The notes: generated by a model not told the origin, from the sequence alone. DNA of 64,000 nt from JBHEMK01 sp046262635 (GCA_046262635.1 JBHEMK010000067.1:20683-84682), one strand, 5' to 3'. Positions 27,673-36,787 are shown, counted from the stretch's first letter. Numbers and translations: made by a program.

Positions 27673-28686
27673 CTAGCGGGTGCCCTTTGCGGTCAGGGCC
27701 TTCACCTTGGCGGCATTCGACTTCTCCACGAACCCCGGCCCGGTGAGTACGGGCTGGCCCCCACCAACCGTGTTCAGGTTGGTGTTGAAGAGGTAGAGGA
27801 AGACGACCGGCAGGTATCCCTGCAGGTACTGCTGCTGGTCGATCGCGAACAGCATGGTCCCCTTCTGGATCGCGTTGATCACGTCGCTCGAGAGGTCGAA
27901 GGTCGCGAGTTTCGCCTTCGAGTGCGCCCCCGCGATCGCCTGCTGGGCGGCGGTCGCGATCTGCGGGTTGAGGGTGAGGACGGCGTCGATCCCGCGGTCG
28001 GCCGTCAGCTTCGACTGGATCTGCTGCGTCGTCGCGCTGACATCGGAGAGGCCCGTGACCTGGAGCCTCGCGGCGTTGCCGAAGCCGGCCTTCGCCCCCG
28101 AGTAGCGCTGCTCGAGCCCGATGTTGGCCTGTTCGTGGATCACGACCAGGAGCTTCTTCAGACCGGCTCCCTTCAGCTTCCGGCCCGCGCCCTTCCCGGC
28201 CACCGACTCGTCCTGGCCGACGTGGGTGATCGCGCCGAGCGACTTGAACTGGTTCTCTCCCGAGTTGAGCGTGATGACCGGGATGTGCGCGGCCCGCGCG
28301 CGGTTGAGTGCGTCCTTCATCGCCGAAGGACTCGGGAGCGAGGTCGCGATCCCCTTGACCTTCTGGGACACTGCTGCCTGGATCAGCTGCGCCTGTTTCT
28401 GCGGGTCGTTCCTGCCTTCGCTGTAGAGGACCTTGATGCCGAGGTCGGAGCCCGCGGCGGACGCGCCCTTGTGGGCGACCGACCAGAACGCGTCTCCGGC
28501 GCCGTGCGTAATCACGGCGATCTTCAGCGAGCGCGGCCCGCGGGCGCCCCGCTCGACGGCAGCGCTCGCGGCGAGGGGCGCGCCCAGGAACGCCGCCCCG
28601 GCGGTGGCAAGGCCGCCCTTGATCAGGACTTCGCGCCGGTTCAGCGCGGTCTCGGGACGCGGTTCGGCCTGGTCAGGCTCGTTCAT
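27673..28686 (-). CDS. Substrate-binding protein of the inositol operon
   Basis: Exported sugar/inositol-binding protein of the Peripla_BP_4 family, 337 aa. The N-terminus holds a twin-arginine-like signal, LNRREVLIKGG followed by a hydrophobic Ala/Gly stretch, so export may be by Tat. Mature body: KIAVITHGAGDAFWSVAHKG, then VAGKGAGRKLKGAG and ATFDLSSDVINAIQKG. ATG 28686 is preceded by GGAAGGTGGG; a longer frame from 28713 lacks this support. First gene of the iol operon. Confidence 0.9.
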   Translation of the reverse strand: MNEPDQAEPRPETALNRREVLIKGGLATAGAAFLGAPLAASAAVERGARGPRSLKIAVITHGAGDAFWSVAHKGASAAGSDLGIKVLYSEGRNDPQKQAQLIQAAVSQKVKGIATSLPSPSAMKDALNRARAAHIPVITLNSGENQFKSLGAITHVGQDESVAGKGAGRKLKGAGLKKLLVVIHEQANIGLEQRYSGAKAGFGNAARLQVTGLSDVSATTQQIQSKLTADRGIDAVLTLNPQIATAAQQAIAGAHSKAKLATFDLSSDVINAIQKGTMLFAIDQQQYLQGYLPVVFLYLFNTNLNTVGGGQPVLTGPGFVEKSNAAKVKALTAKGTR

Positions 28687-28778
28687 TTCCCACCTTCCTT
28701 CGTCGGAATCCACTGGGCGGCGACTCGGGCTTCCGCTGGCGCAGCAGCACCTCCCTCTGGCGTTTCCTTCGCTTACAA

Positions 28779-28810
28779 TTGGAGCGCTCTAAACGTTAGA
28801 GCGCTCTAAC
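28779..28810. promoter_or_regulatory. Tandem operators between the iol operon and its LacI gene
   Basis: A perfect 16-bp palindrome GTTAGAGCGCTCTAAC (28795-28810) and an imperfect copy TTGGAGCGCTCTAAA (28779-28793), centres 17 bp apart. The central CG within an even palindrome is the LacI-family site form. The divergent LacI protein is the obvious ligand. Confidence 0.8.
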
Positions 28811-28824
28811 AACGGCGGGATTAT
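28796..28824 (+). promoter_or_regulatory. Promoter of the LacI gene
   Basis: TTAGAG (28796-28801), 17 nt, GATTAT (28819-28824). The -35 is inside the palindromic operator, so the regulator should repress its own gene. Confidence 0.45.
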
Positions 28825-28841
28825 CGGATCCTTTCGGGCGA

Positions 28842-29861
28842 ATGTCAAGGACGCAGGCGACACAGGCGAGAATGGAGGATGTGGCCCGCGCGGCCGGCGT
28901 CTCCCGCGCGCTCGTCTCCCTCGTCATGCGCGACAGCCCGAAGGTGAGCCCGAGGTCGCGCGAGAAGGTCCTGGCCGCAGCCGCGAGGCTCAAGTACCGA
29001 CCGAATGCGATCGCCCGCCAGCTCGCCAGCCGGCGCACGCGCACGATCGGCGTGCTCCTGAACGAGCTGCACAACCCCTTCTACGCGGGAATCATGGACG
29101 GCGTGGACACGCTCGCAGCGGAGCTCGACTACCGGATCGTGATCGGGACGGCTGGCCGGCGGCCGCGGGGGGAGGAGGCGACGGTGGACGCGTTCCTCGA
29201 GATGCGAACCGACGGGCTGATCCTCGTCGGCCCGAGGCTGCCCGCGCGGGGGATCGAGGCGGCAGCGGCCGTGGTTCCGGTCGTCGTCGTCGGTCGGCCC
29301 GTCCGCTCGCCCCGCGTCGACACGATCGTGAACGACGAGCGGGCGGGGGCACTGCTCGTCGTCCGCCACCTCGCCGAGCTCGGCCACCGCCACATCCTCC
29401 ACATCGACGGCGGCCGCGGCGCCGGCGCCTCGGCGCGGCGCTCGGGCTACGAGTATGCGATGCGGCGGTTCGGGTTCGAGCGGGACATCCGCGTCCTCGC
29501 CGGCGACTACACGGACGCCGCCGGGGCGCGCGCCGCCTCGCGGCTGCTCGCCGACGGCGACCTCCCGACCGCGATCTTCGCGGCGAACGATCTCGTCGCC
29601 GCCGGGGCGATCGACCGGCTTGAGGATGGCGGCCTCACGATCCCGGAGGACGTCTCGCTCGTCGGCTACGACAACACGTTCCTCGCGGGGCTCCACCACG
29701 TCTCCCTCACAACGGTGAACCAGCCGTGTGCAGAGATGGGCCGGCTCGCGATGCAGGGACTCGTCGACCGGATCGACGGCGGGCGGACGACGGCCGTGAA
29801 CCACCGTCTGCTGCCGGAGCTCGTCGTGCGCAGGACGACGGGCCGCCCGCGCGCAGCCTGA
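28842..29861 (+). CDS. LacI-family regulator of the inositol operon
   Basis: Repressor of 339 aa. Helix-turn-helix MEDVARAAGVSRALVSLVMR, then hinge RPNAIARQLASRRTRTIGVL and sensor domain (HNPFYAGIMDGVDTL, VSLVGYDNTFLAGLHHVSLT). ATG 28842 is used, but ATG 28872 (MEDVARAAG) is an equally good start. It is divergent from the iol operon, with tandem operators between, and so most likely controls it in response to inositol or a breakdown product. Confidence 0.92.
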   Translation: MSRTQATQARMEDVARAAGVSRALVSLVMRDSPKVSPRSREKVLAAAARLKYRPNAIARQLASRRTRTIGVLLNELHNPFYAGIMDGVDTLAAELDYRIVIGTAGRRPRGEEATVDAFLEMRTDGLILVGPRLPARGIEAAAAVVPVVVVGRPVRSPRVDTIVNDERAGALLVVRHLAELGHRHILHIDGGRGAGASARRSGYEYAMRRFGFERDIRVLAGDYTDAAGARAASRLLADGDLPTAIFAANDLVAAGAIDRLEDGGLTIPEDVSLVGYDNTFLAGLHHVSLTTVNQPCAEMGRLAMQGLVDRIDGGRTTAVNHRLLPELVVRRTTGRPRAA

Positions 29862-29870
29862 AGATCCGGG

Positions 29871-29902
29871 CGGGTGGGCCGGCGCGACAGCCGGCCCACC
29901 CG
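29871..29902. terminator. Bidirectional terminator hairpin
   Basis: Perfect 13-bp stem CGGGTGGGCCGGC (29871-29883) with GCCGGCCCACCCG (29890-29902) and a 6-nt loop, between the convergent LacI gene and the small gene at 29910. No T-run on either side. Confidence 0.65.
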
Positions 29903-29909
29903 GCGGGCA

Positions 29910-30161
29910 CTACGGCACGGTCGGGAACTGACCGGCGTCTTCCTGTGCCTCCCGCTGTGCACTCTCGCCGGCCTCGTGGGACGCGTTCTCGTTCGGCGTG
30001 AACTTCCCACCCGGTGCGCTACTCGAGCCGTTGGTCGACGTGGTCGAGGTTCCGGTGGCGGCGCTACCGCTCGCCGAGCTCAGGACCGTCGCGCCGAGAG
30101 CCCCGCCCGCGAGCGAGCCGGCGAGCACCATGGCGACGATCCACCTCTTTGCAATGTTCAT
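29910..30161 (-). CDS. Small secreted or membrane-anchored protein
   Basis: Hypothetical protein of 83 aa. One N-terminal hydrophobic segment (WIVAMVLAGSLAGGALGATV) is followed by a Ser/Thr/Gly-rich stretch and an acidic, Gln/Glu-rich tail ending GQFPTVP. The first segment looks like a signal peptide or anchor. Start ATG 30161 has only a weak GAAACGAG in front. No family recognised. It converges on the LacI gene and is divergent from the gene at 30253. Confidence 0.55.
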   Translation of the reverse strand: MNIAKRWIVAMVLAGSLAGGALGATVLSSASGSAATGTSTTSTNGSSSAPGGKFTPNENASHEAGESAQREAQEDAGQFPTVP

Positions 30162-30252
30162 CTCGTTTCTTTCGTGTGTCGTTGTCACTCGTGCCAGCGT
30201 CGCGCTGCGGCCTCGGAGTTGGCTGGGACTCGGCTGAGAGTTCGGTGTCAAG

Positions 30253-30750
30253 ATGAGTGGCGCAATGAGAGCCGTACGAGCGATCGCCGCCCTCGTCTGC
30301 GCGGCTGCTCTGTCGGTTGCGCCGGGAGCGGCGCAGGCGCGAGCGGGCGCCGGTCGCGCCTGCCGAGCCGACGTGCACCTGGGCGTGCTGCCGGTCTGGG
30401 CCCGCGCTGGATTCTCCGACCCGCAGCCGCGCCTGCCGCACGTGCTCGGCCGATCGGGCAAGATCGCCGCCCTCGTCTTCGGGTACCCACTGCTCTCGCC
30501 GCCGTCCCCGACGCGAAACAACAAGATCCTCTGGGTCGCGCGAGCCTCCGTGCGGCCGCTGTCCGCTCTGCGGATCAGCGCGCAGAGGATGATCGGACGG
30601 CGCAGACTCGGTCGGCCCATCACGCGGGCGGTGCAGGGAGGGCCGGGCCCGTCGATCGTCAATCTGCCGACGCCCGGGTGCTGGCGGCTGCGGCTGCGCT
30701 GGTCGGGACGCTCCGACAGCCTCGATCTCCGGTACGCGCGGCGGAGCTGA
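30253..30750 (+). CDS. Hypothetical secreted protein
   Basis: 165 aa with a clear signal peptide (MRAVRAIAALVCAAALSVAP, cleavage near AQA). The mature part has two Cys residues (GRACRADVH and TPGCWRLRLRWSGRSDSLDL) that could form one disulfide, and a C-terminal beta-rich end. Family unknown. The internal ATG (MRAVRA) four codons downstream is an alternative start. 30751-30866 holds nothing I can identify. Confidence 0.6.
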   Translation: MSGAMRAVRAIAALVCAAALSVAPGAAQARAGAGRACRADVHLGVLPVWARAGFSDPQPRLPHVLGRSGKIAALVFGYPLLSPPSPTRNNKILWVARASVRPLSALRISAQRMIGRRRLGRPITRAVQGGPGPSIVNLPTPGCWRLRLRWSGRSDSLDLRYARRS

Positions 30751-30866
30751 GCAACACGGCCGCCGCGGCCGCCGCGACCTCCGAGCTAGCCGATCGCGCG
30801 CGACTTGGGGTCCACTGGCGATCAATTCGGATCCAATCCAGTCCAGAATCGTCCCCTAGACGCCTG

Positions 30867-30895
30867 TTGACAGCCCAGTGCGGTCATTCTAGGAT
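30867..30895 (+). promoter_or_regulatory. Promoter of the aceA operon
   Basis: TTGACA (30867-30872), 17 nt, TAGGAT (30890-30895): the best promoter match in the window. GGATCC occurs at 30830, 30892 and 30906, flanking and overlapping the -10 and transcription start; these may be regulator sites. Confidence 0.7.
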
Positions 30896-30935
30896 CCGAA
30901 GACAAGGATCCTGGACTCCAGAAAGGACAAGTCGG

Positions 30936-31097
30936 ATGTCGAGCACGCTGGTGAGCCCGCCCCTCGTTGAGGTCCACAAGTCGCCTGCTGCCGCGCCGTT
31001 GAATTTCGAGCAGCGCCCGCCCTCTGCCCCCTGCCGGGCCGAGACCGCCCAGTGCACGTGCCCGGAGTTTTGCGAGCGGGATCACGACAATGACTAG
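30936..31097 (+). CDS. 53-aa Cys-rich protein coupled to isocitrate lyase
   Basis: Small protein preceded by AAAGGA and a good promoter; its stop overlaps the start of aceA by 8 nt, so the two are translationally coupled. The C-terminus has four Cys in [20 protein letters not shown] (C-x6-C-x-C-x3-C), then an acidic His-containing tail: a possible metal-binding knuckle. The N-terminal half is Pro/Ala-rich and likely unstructured. Family not recognised. It may be a metal-dependent partner of isocitrate lyase or a coupling peptide. Confidence 0.65.
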   Translation: MSSTLVSPPLVEVHKSPAAAPLNFEQRPPSAPCRAETAQCTCPEFCERDHDND

Positions 31098-32391
31098 GGA
31101 CGAGCGGATCGCGCTCGAGTCCGAGGAGCTCGGGGACCGGTGGGCAACGGATCCCCGCTGGCGCGGGACCCGGCGCACGTACGGGCCGGAAGCCGTCGTC
31201 CGGCTCCGTGGCTCGGTCGTGCCGGAGCAGACCCTCGCCCGCCGCGGGGCGGAGCGGCTCTGGACGCTGCTCCGCGGCCCGGAGCACGTGGCCGCCCTCG
31301 GCGCGCTCTCGGGCGGCCAGGCGGTCCAGATGATTCGTGCGGGCTTGGAGGCGATCTACCTCTCGGGCTGGCAGGTCGCCGCGGACGCGAATGTCGGCGG
31401 CCACACGTATCCGGACCAGAGCCTGTACCCGGCAAACAGCGCGCCCGCGCTTGTCCGGCGCCTCAACAACGCGCTGCTGCGTGCAGATCAGATCGACTGG
31501 TCGGAAGGCCGGAACGGCACGGACTGGCTGGCGCCGATCGTCGCCGATGCCGAGGCGGGTTTCGGCGGGCCGCTGAACGCCTATGAGCTGATGAAGTCGA
31601 TGATCGAGGCAGGCGCAGCCGGCGTCCACTTCGAGGACCAGCTCGCCTCGGAGAAGAAGTGCGGCCATCTGGGCGGGAAGGTGCTCGTCCCCACCAGTCA
31701 GTTCCTGCGGACGCTGATGGCGGCGCGGCTCGCCGCGGACGTGCTCGACGTTCCGACCGTTCTGGTGGCGAGGACCGATGCCCTCAGCGCGAGACTGCTC
31801 ACGAGCGACATCGACGAGGCGGACGCAATGTTCTCGACCGGCGAGCGGACGCCGGAGGGCTTCTTCCGGGTGAGGGACGGCCTCGACGCGGCGATCGCGC
31901 GGTCGCTTGCCTACGCTCCCTACGCCGACGTCCTCTGGTTCGAGACTTCGACGCCTGATCTCGGCGAGGCGCGCGCGTTCGCCCAAGCGATCCACGAGCG
32001 CTTCCGCGGCAAGCTCCTCGCGTACAACTGCTCACCGTCGTTCAACTGGAAACAGGCCTTGGCAGACGACGAGATCGCACGCTTCCAGGACGAGCTCGCC
32101 GCGCTCGGCTACCGCTTCCAGTTCATCACGCTGGCGGGCTTCCACTCGCTGAACGCGGGGATGTTCGAACTGGCCCGCGGCTACGCCGCCGAGGGCATGA
32201 GCGCCTATGTTCGCCTGCAGGAGCGGGAGTTCGAGCTGGAGGTCGACGGCTATACCGCCACCCGCCACCAGCGCGAGGTCGGGGCAGGGTACTTCGATCA
32301 GGTGATGGCGACGCTGAGCGGCGGCCAGTCGTCGACGCTCGCCCTCAGCGGCTCGACCGAGGAGGCGCAGTTCGAGGCGGCAGAGGTGTGA
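31090..32391 (+). CDS. aceA: Isocitrate lyase
   Basis: Splits isocitrate to glyoxylate and succinate in the glyoxylate shunt, needed on acetate, fatty acids or aromatics. The protein is 433 aa, the short AceA form. The catalytic signature KKCGH is in [16 protein letters not shown], with the substrate/Mg residues in [10 protein letters not shown] and [11 protein letters not shown], and NCSPSFNWK. Malate synthase is not in the window. A GntR gene follows 10 nt after the stop. Confidence 0.95.
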   Translation: MTRDERIALESEELGDRWATDPRWRGTRRTYGPEAVVRLRGSVVPEQTLARRGAERLWTLLRGPEHVAALGALSGGQAVQMIRAGLEAIYLSGWQVAADANVGGHTYPDQSLYPANSAPALVRRLNNALLRADQIDWSEGRNGTDWLAPIVADAEAGFGGPLNAYELMKSMIEAGAAGVHFEDQLASEKKCGHLGGKVLVPTSQFLRTLMAARLAADVLDVPTVLVARTDALSARLLTSDIDEADAMFSTGERTPEGFFRVRDGLDAAIARSLAYAPYADVLWFETSTPDLGEARAFAQAIHERFRGKLLAYNCSPSFNWKQALADDEIARFQDELAALGYRFQFITLAGFHSLNAGMFELARGYAAEGMSAYVRLQEREFELEVDGYTATRHQREVGAGYFDQVMATLSGGQSSTLALSGSTEEAQFEAAEV

Positions 32392-32401
32392 GCGCGGCCG
32401 G

Positions 32402-33139
32402 ATGAGCCTCGACAGCACGAAGGCAGACGACATCGCACTGGTGATCGAGGAGGCGATCGTCTCCGGGGAGATCGCGCCCGGGAGCATCCTCCGCCAGGAG
32501 CAGCTGTCCGAGCAGTTCAAGGTCTCGCGGACGCCGATCCGCGAGGCGCTCCGCCGGCTGGCCGCACTGGGCCTCGTCGACTTCCACCCGAACCGCGGCG
32601 TCAGCGTCAGAACCGTCTCGCGCCAGGAGCTGCACGAGGCATTTCTCGTCCGCGCCGAGCTCGAGAGTCTCGCGACCGCGCTCGCCGCCGACCGCATGAC
32701 CGCGGACGATCTCGCCGACCTGAGGAGTGCGCAGGAGCGCTTCTCGCGCTTGAGCCAGGAGCTGCGTTCGCGCGAGCCGGGTGAGGAGCGGCGTTCGGTC
32801 ATGGGCGACTGGGTACGCGCAAACCACGCCTTCCACGACGTGATCTACCGAGTCGCCGACGCGCCGCTCGTCGAGCGGCTGGCGAAGAGCGCACGCCGGA
32901 ACTTCTCGGGGCCTGCGGTCTGGGCGCCGGGCGACCACTCGATCGACGGCCTCTATCTCACGAACGACCGTCAGCATCAGGCGATCCTCCAGGCGCTGAC
33001 GGCCGGAAGCGCCGCCGGCGCGCGGACGCTCGCGCGCGAGCACGTCCTCTCGTCCTTCGCGATGCTCGAGACGATTCTCGAGCAGGTCGGAGCCCAGCCG
33101 CGCGACTGGCACCGCACCCGCGCGGAGGTGCACGTCTAG
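32402..33139 (+). CDS. GntR-family regulator with FCD domain
   Basis: 245-aa regulator. N-terminal winged helix LSEQFKVSRTPIREALRRL, C-terminal all-helical FCD effector domain whose metal-binding His residues lie in RANHAFHDVIY and NDRQHQAILQAL. Such domains bind carboxylic acids. Placed directly behind aceA, it probably controls the glyoxylate genes; binding to the GGATCC sites at the aceA promoter is untested. It converges on the acyl-CoA synthetase gene with a 9-nt gap. Confidence 0.88.
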   Translation: MSLDSTKADDIALVIEEAIVSGEIAPGSILRQEQLSEQFKVSRTPIREALRRLAALGLVDFHPNRGVSVRTVSRQELHEAFLVRAELESLATALAADRMTADDLADLRSAQERFSRLSQELRSREPGEERRSVMGDWVRANHAFHDVIYRVADAPLVERLAKSARRNFSGPAVWAPGDHSIDGLYLTNDRQHQAILQALTAGSAAGARTLAREHVLSSFAMLETILEQVGAQPRDWHRTRAEVHV

Positions 33140-33148
33140 CCGGACCGG

Positions 33149-34729
33149 TCATGGGTCGGCACGGGCGGCGGCACGGTCGAGCTCGAGACGGCGGAGCTCG
33201 ATGCGGCGGATCTTGCCCGTGAGCGTCTTCGGGAGGTCGGGGACGAACTCGAGCTGGCGGGGATAGGCGTACGCCGAGAGTCGCTTGCGGACGAAGTCCT
33301 TGATCTCGGCGGCGAGCTCGTCCGAGGGTAGGTGTCCGTTCGCGAGGACGATGAACGCCTTGACCACGTTGCCGCGCAGGTCGTCGGGTGAGGCGACCGC
33401 CGCGGCCTCGCGGACTGCGGGATGCTCGAGGCAGGCGGACTCGACCTCGAACGGGCCGATCCGGTACCCGGCGGCGATGATCACGTCGTCCGCCCGGCCC
33501 ACGTACCAGTAGTAGCCGTCCTCGTCCTTGAGGGCGGCGTCTCTCGTACGAAACCCCTCCCCGCCGAACGTCTCCCGGCCCGCCTCCTCGTTCCGCCAGT
33601 AGCCGAGCGGATAGTGGGGATTCGAGCGTGCGCGGAGGCAGATCTCGCCCCGCTCGCCGGGCTCGACCGGCCGGTCATCCTCGTCGAGGATCTGCACGTC
33701 CCAGCCCGGCATCGGCTTGCCCATCGACCCGTCGCGTACCTCGACGAACGGATAGTTCGCCACCAGCGGGTACGACTCGGTGAGCCCGTAGTAGTCGAGC
33801 ACGGTGACCCCGTACTGGTCGCGAAACCAGCGGATCGCCTCCGGGTTCAGCGGCTCGCCCGCCGAACAGACCCTGCGGAAAGCCTGCGGATAGCGCGTCG
33901 CAGCGTCATCGATCGCCATCATCGCGCGCATCGCGGTCGGCGTCGTGAACACGTTCGTCACCCGGTGGCGGCTCAGGAAGTCGAGCTGCTTGTGCGGGTC
34001 GAATCCGCCTTCCCGGCGGTAGACGCATTGGACGGCGCCGAGCCGCCACGGGCCGAGCAGGGGCGCGATCCCTGCAGCCCAGGCCCATTCGCCCATCCCG
34101 TGAAAGCGCTCACCGTCTTCGACCTCGTGGCAGTACACGAATTCCTCGTGGGCCAGGATGTACCGGTGAGCGTGGACGATCCCCTTCGCCGGGCCGGTGG
34201 TGCCCGACGTGTAGTAGAGCTGCGCCGCGTCCTCGGCAGAGGAGGCTGTGCCGATGAAGTCGGTTGGCGCGCCGCCGAGCGTGTCCGGCCCGAGCACGAG
34301 CACCTCCGGTGCCCACGGCCGGTCGAATCGCGGGGCGTTCGCTGCGTCTGTGACGAGGAGCCTCGCCTCGGAGTCGGCGAGGCGATGCCGGATCCCGTCG
34401 TCGCCGTACAGCACCGACATCGAGAGCAGGATCGCGCCGAGCTTCCAGACGCCGAAGAAGGTTGCCGCGGCCTCCGGGGTCGCCGGCAGGACGACCGCGA
34501 CCCGGTCTCCAGGCCCGACGCCGCGCGCCGCCAGGGTGTGGGCCGCCTGGTTCGCGAGGTCCTGGAGCTCCCCCCAGTCGAGCGTCCGTACGGAGCCGTC
34601 GAAGCTCTCCCAGATCATCGCCTGCTTGTGCCGCGCATGCTTCTCGCACACGTCCGCGGCGATGTTGTAGCGCGGCGGCACATCCCAGCGGTGGGCGGCG
34701 CACATCTCGTCGTAGCTCGTCCAGCTCAT
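33149..34729 (-). CDS. AMP-forming acyl-CoA synthetase (acetyl/medium-chain type)
   Basis: Activates a carboxylic acid to its CoA thioester. The protein is 526 aa. The P-loop-like AMP motif is YYTSGTTGPAKGIVHAH near residue 171, the A5 motif DYYGLTESYPL, and the catalytic C-terminal Lys in LTGKIRRIEL. Ancestry is nearest to acetyl-CoA synthetase-like medium-chain ligases; an aromatic or fatty acid substrate is possible. ATG has AAGGAG upstream. Beside the isocitrate lyase operon, acetate activation would make sense. 34730-34950 holds no gene. Confidence 0.85.
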   Translation of the reverse strand: MSWTSYDEMCAAHRWDVPPRYNIAADVCEKHARHKQAMIWESFDGSVRTLDWGELQDLANQAAHTLAARGVGPGDRVAVVLPATPEAAATFFGVWKLGAILLSMSVLYGDDGIRHRLADSEARLLVTDAANAPRFDRPWAPEVLVLGPDTLGGAPTDFIGTASSAEDAAQLYYTSGTTGPAKGIVHAHRYILAHEEFVYCHEVEDGERFHGMGEWAWAAGIAPLLGPWRLGAVQCVYRREGGFDPHKQLDFLSRHRVTNVFTTPTAMRAMMAIDDAATRYPQAFRRVCSAGEPLNPEAIRWFRDQYGVTVLDYYGLTESYPLVANYPFVEVRDGSMGKPMPGWDVQILDEDDRPVEPGERGEICLRARSNPHYPLGYWRNEEAGRETFGGEGFRTRDAALKDEDGYYWYVGRADDVIIAAGYRIGPFEVESACLEHPAVREAAAVASPDDLRGNVVKAFIVLANGHLPSDELAAEIKDFVRKRLSAYAYPRQLEFVPDLPKTLTGKIRRIELRRLELDRAAARADP

Positions 34730-34950
34730 CCGGCTACTCCTTCTCGCCCCGCGGGTGTCTTGATGTCAGCTCGGTTCGCGGCAACGGAGCGACCTTCGGT
34801 TCCAGCCGCTCCTCCAAGCCGCGGTGCCGGCCCGCCGGGGCAAGGGGCCGCATTGGTGGCCGAACGGCGATTGAGGCCAAGCCCGGCCCCGCGCGTCGAG
34901 AGGGGATACCCGTTGCGACCGGCTCGCAGCCGCGGCGTCTCGTCACGGTA

Positions 34951-35403
34951 CTACCACGTCCGCCACCCCTGCCGCGCGACGAACAGCCCGTGACCACGCT
35001 CGTTCCGGCACGTGACTCCGGTGACGCGGGACCAGCACGTGAACACGCCTTGCCGCCAGCGCTTCCCGTACGCCAGGGTCACGAAGCGGGGGCGCTGCGT
35101 GTCAGGGTTGTAGAGGATTCCCCCGGAGCAGTTGACAGTGCCCCTGCGGGCGGCGTCGAGCAAGAAGCCGTGCCAGTCGAGTGCGATCGGGGTATCCATG
35201 CACCGGGACTCGAGCCTCCTGGCGTAGATCGCCCGGGCGATCGTACAGAGCAGCCGATCGGGCCGGGGGCCGCCCGGGAGGGACAGACACCTGATGTTCC
35301 CCGACGGCGAGCGGAACCCGGGCAGGCGGATCGCCAAGGCCGGGCTCGACGAGGAGAGGGCGAGGGCGAGGGCCGCGAGCGCGAGCACAAGGCGCCGGTG
35401 CAC
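34951..35403 (-). CDS. Secreted protein, DUF6636-like
   Basis: 150 aa with a signal peptide (VLALAALALALSSSSPALA). The mature part has six Cys, with FRSPSGNIRCLSLPG at its start and GVTCRNERGHGLFVARQGW at its end, the ends typical of a small secreted actinobacterial family I associate with DUF6636. Function unknown. ATG 35403 has no strong ribosome binding site. Confidence 0.65.
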   Translation of the reverse strand: MHRRLVLALAALALALSSSSPALAIRLPGFRSPSGNIRCLSLPGGPRPDRLLCTIARAIYARRLESRCMDTPIALDWHGFLLDAARRGTVNCSGGILYNPDTQRPRFVTLAYGKRWRQGVFTCWSRVTGVTCRNERGHGLFVARQGWRTW

Positions 35404-35515
35404 GGCCGCAGACTATCTCCTGTCGGCGCGCGGACGAGCGCCGCGATCCCCGCGAACCCACCGCACTCCCCAGCGCCCGCCGGGTCGACCTGCCCCGCCA
35501 CTCGGCGGCGCCGCG

Positions 35516-36787
35516 TCAGTTGCCGTTCAGCGAGGACACCGCCTGGAGGAGGCTGAATAGCTCGCGCGTCCGGGTCTCGCGGGAGAGCCGCTCCCGCCAC
35601 TCGACCGGAAGTCGCGGGCGATCCAGCGAGCCTGCTCGCCAGCGTCGCACCATCTCGTCCAGCTCGTTCTTCATCGCGCTGACGTCGTTCGGTGCGACGA
35701 CGCGGCCGGCTCGAGCGGACTCGACGAGGGCCGCTGCCGTCCCGTCGGGCGGCACGGCCGCCAGAATCGGCCGCTCCGCCGCGAGGTACTCGAACAGCTT
35801 GCCGGACGGCACGTCCTTCCCGCGCGCGCCGATCTCCGGAAGCAGCAACAGAAGCGCTTCACTGTCCCGCTGCATCGCGAGAGCGCGATGGTGGGGGGCG
35901 AATCCGTGCAGCTCGAGCCGATCGCCCAGCCCGAGGGTCTCGGCCCATTCGACGTCCTCGGCGCAAAAGTCTCCGACGAAGCGGACGACCGCGGCGGGAT
36001 CGGTCTGAGCGAACGCCTCGAGGAATGCGCGACACGATCGACGTCCGAAAAAGCTGCCCGTGTGGGTGATCCGGAACCGGTTGCTCACGGTGTAGTCGAG
36101 CTCCTCGAACTCGTCGAAGTCGCAACCGTTGGGAATCGTGGCGATGCGCCCTCTGGCTCCCAGCGCCCTCATCTCATCACCGATCGAATCGGTCACACCG
36201 ACGATCGCGTCGGCCCAGCGCGCCACCGCCCGCGCGACCAGAACGTTTCCGTGCTCCTTGACCCGGACCGCGAGCCTCTCGAAGCGACGGTCCTGCTTCG
36301 CGACGATCGAGTCGCGGAGATCGGCGATCCACCGCGCTGACGTCAGCCGCTTGATCGCCGGTCCGATCAGGTGGACGGACGACGGCGGCGAGCTCGTCAC
36401 CACGACGTCGATCTTCTCGCGCCGAGCGATCCTGATCGCGCACGGTGCCGCAGTTGCGAGCCAGCTGACGTTCTCGTCCGGAATCAGGAGCCGCCGCGGA
36501 GTCAGTGCCGCACGCCGGACGAGTCGATCGACACCCGTCCGCCCGTAGAGCTCCTCCGCCGGTCGCATCCCGCGCGGCCCGACGTAGCGCGCCCGGTGGA
36601 CAACGACGCCCTTCGGTGGGGCCAGGTCCTCGTCGCGGTGGAGCCAGCGCGGATCATCCGGCGCGAGCACGTGGACGTCGACCCCACTGCGCGCGAGATG
36701 GTCCGCGAATCTCAGTGAGCGCTGCACGCCGCCCCCACCGGCCGGCGGAAAGTAGAACGAGACGAGAAGCACCCTCAGCGCCCGCAA
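35516..36787 (-). CDS. Glycosyltransferase family 4 protein
   Basis: Cytoplasmic sugar-nucleotide transferase, 423 aa. The N-terminal Rossmann domain begins LLVSFYFPPAGGGGVQRS; the C-terminal domain has PSGKLFEYLAAERPI, the usual GT-B nucleotide-binding segment. No start is ideal: TTG 36787 is the first that keeps the whole first strand, but GTG in RVLLVSF is possible. Upstream in-frame codons look non-coding. Alone here, not in a polysaccharide cluster, though the next gene upstream encodes a large membrane protein. Confidence 0.82.
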   Translation of the reverse strand: MRALRVLLVSFYFPPAGGGGVQRSLRFADHLARSGVDVHVLAPDDPRWLHRDEDLAPPKGVVVHRARYVGPRGMRPAEELYGRTGVDRLVRRAALTPRRLLIPDENVSWLATAAPCAIRIARREKIDVVVTSSPPSSVHLIGPAIKRLTSARWIADLRDSIVAKQDRRFERLAVRVKEHGNVLVARAVARWADAIVGVTDSIGDEMRALGARGRIATIPNGCDFDEFEELDYTVSNRFRITHTGSFFGRRSCRAFLEAFAQTDPAAVVRFVGDFCAEDVEWAETLGLGDRLELHGFAPHHRALAMQRDSEALLLLLPEIGARGKDVPSGKLFEYLAAERPILAAVPPDGTAAALVESARAGRVVAPNDVSAMKNELDEMVRRWRAGSLDRPRLPVEWRERLSRETRTRELFSLLQAVSSLNGN

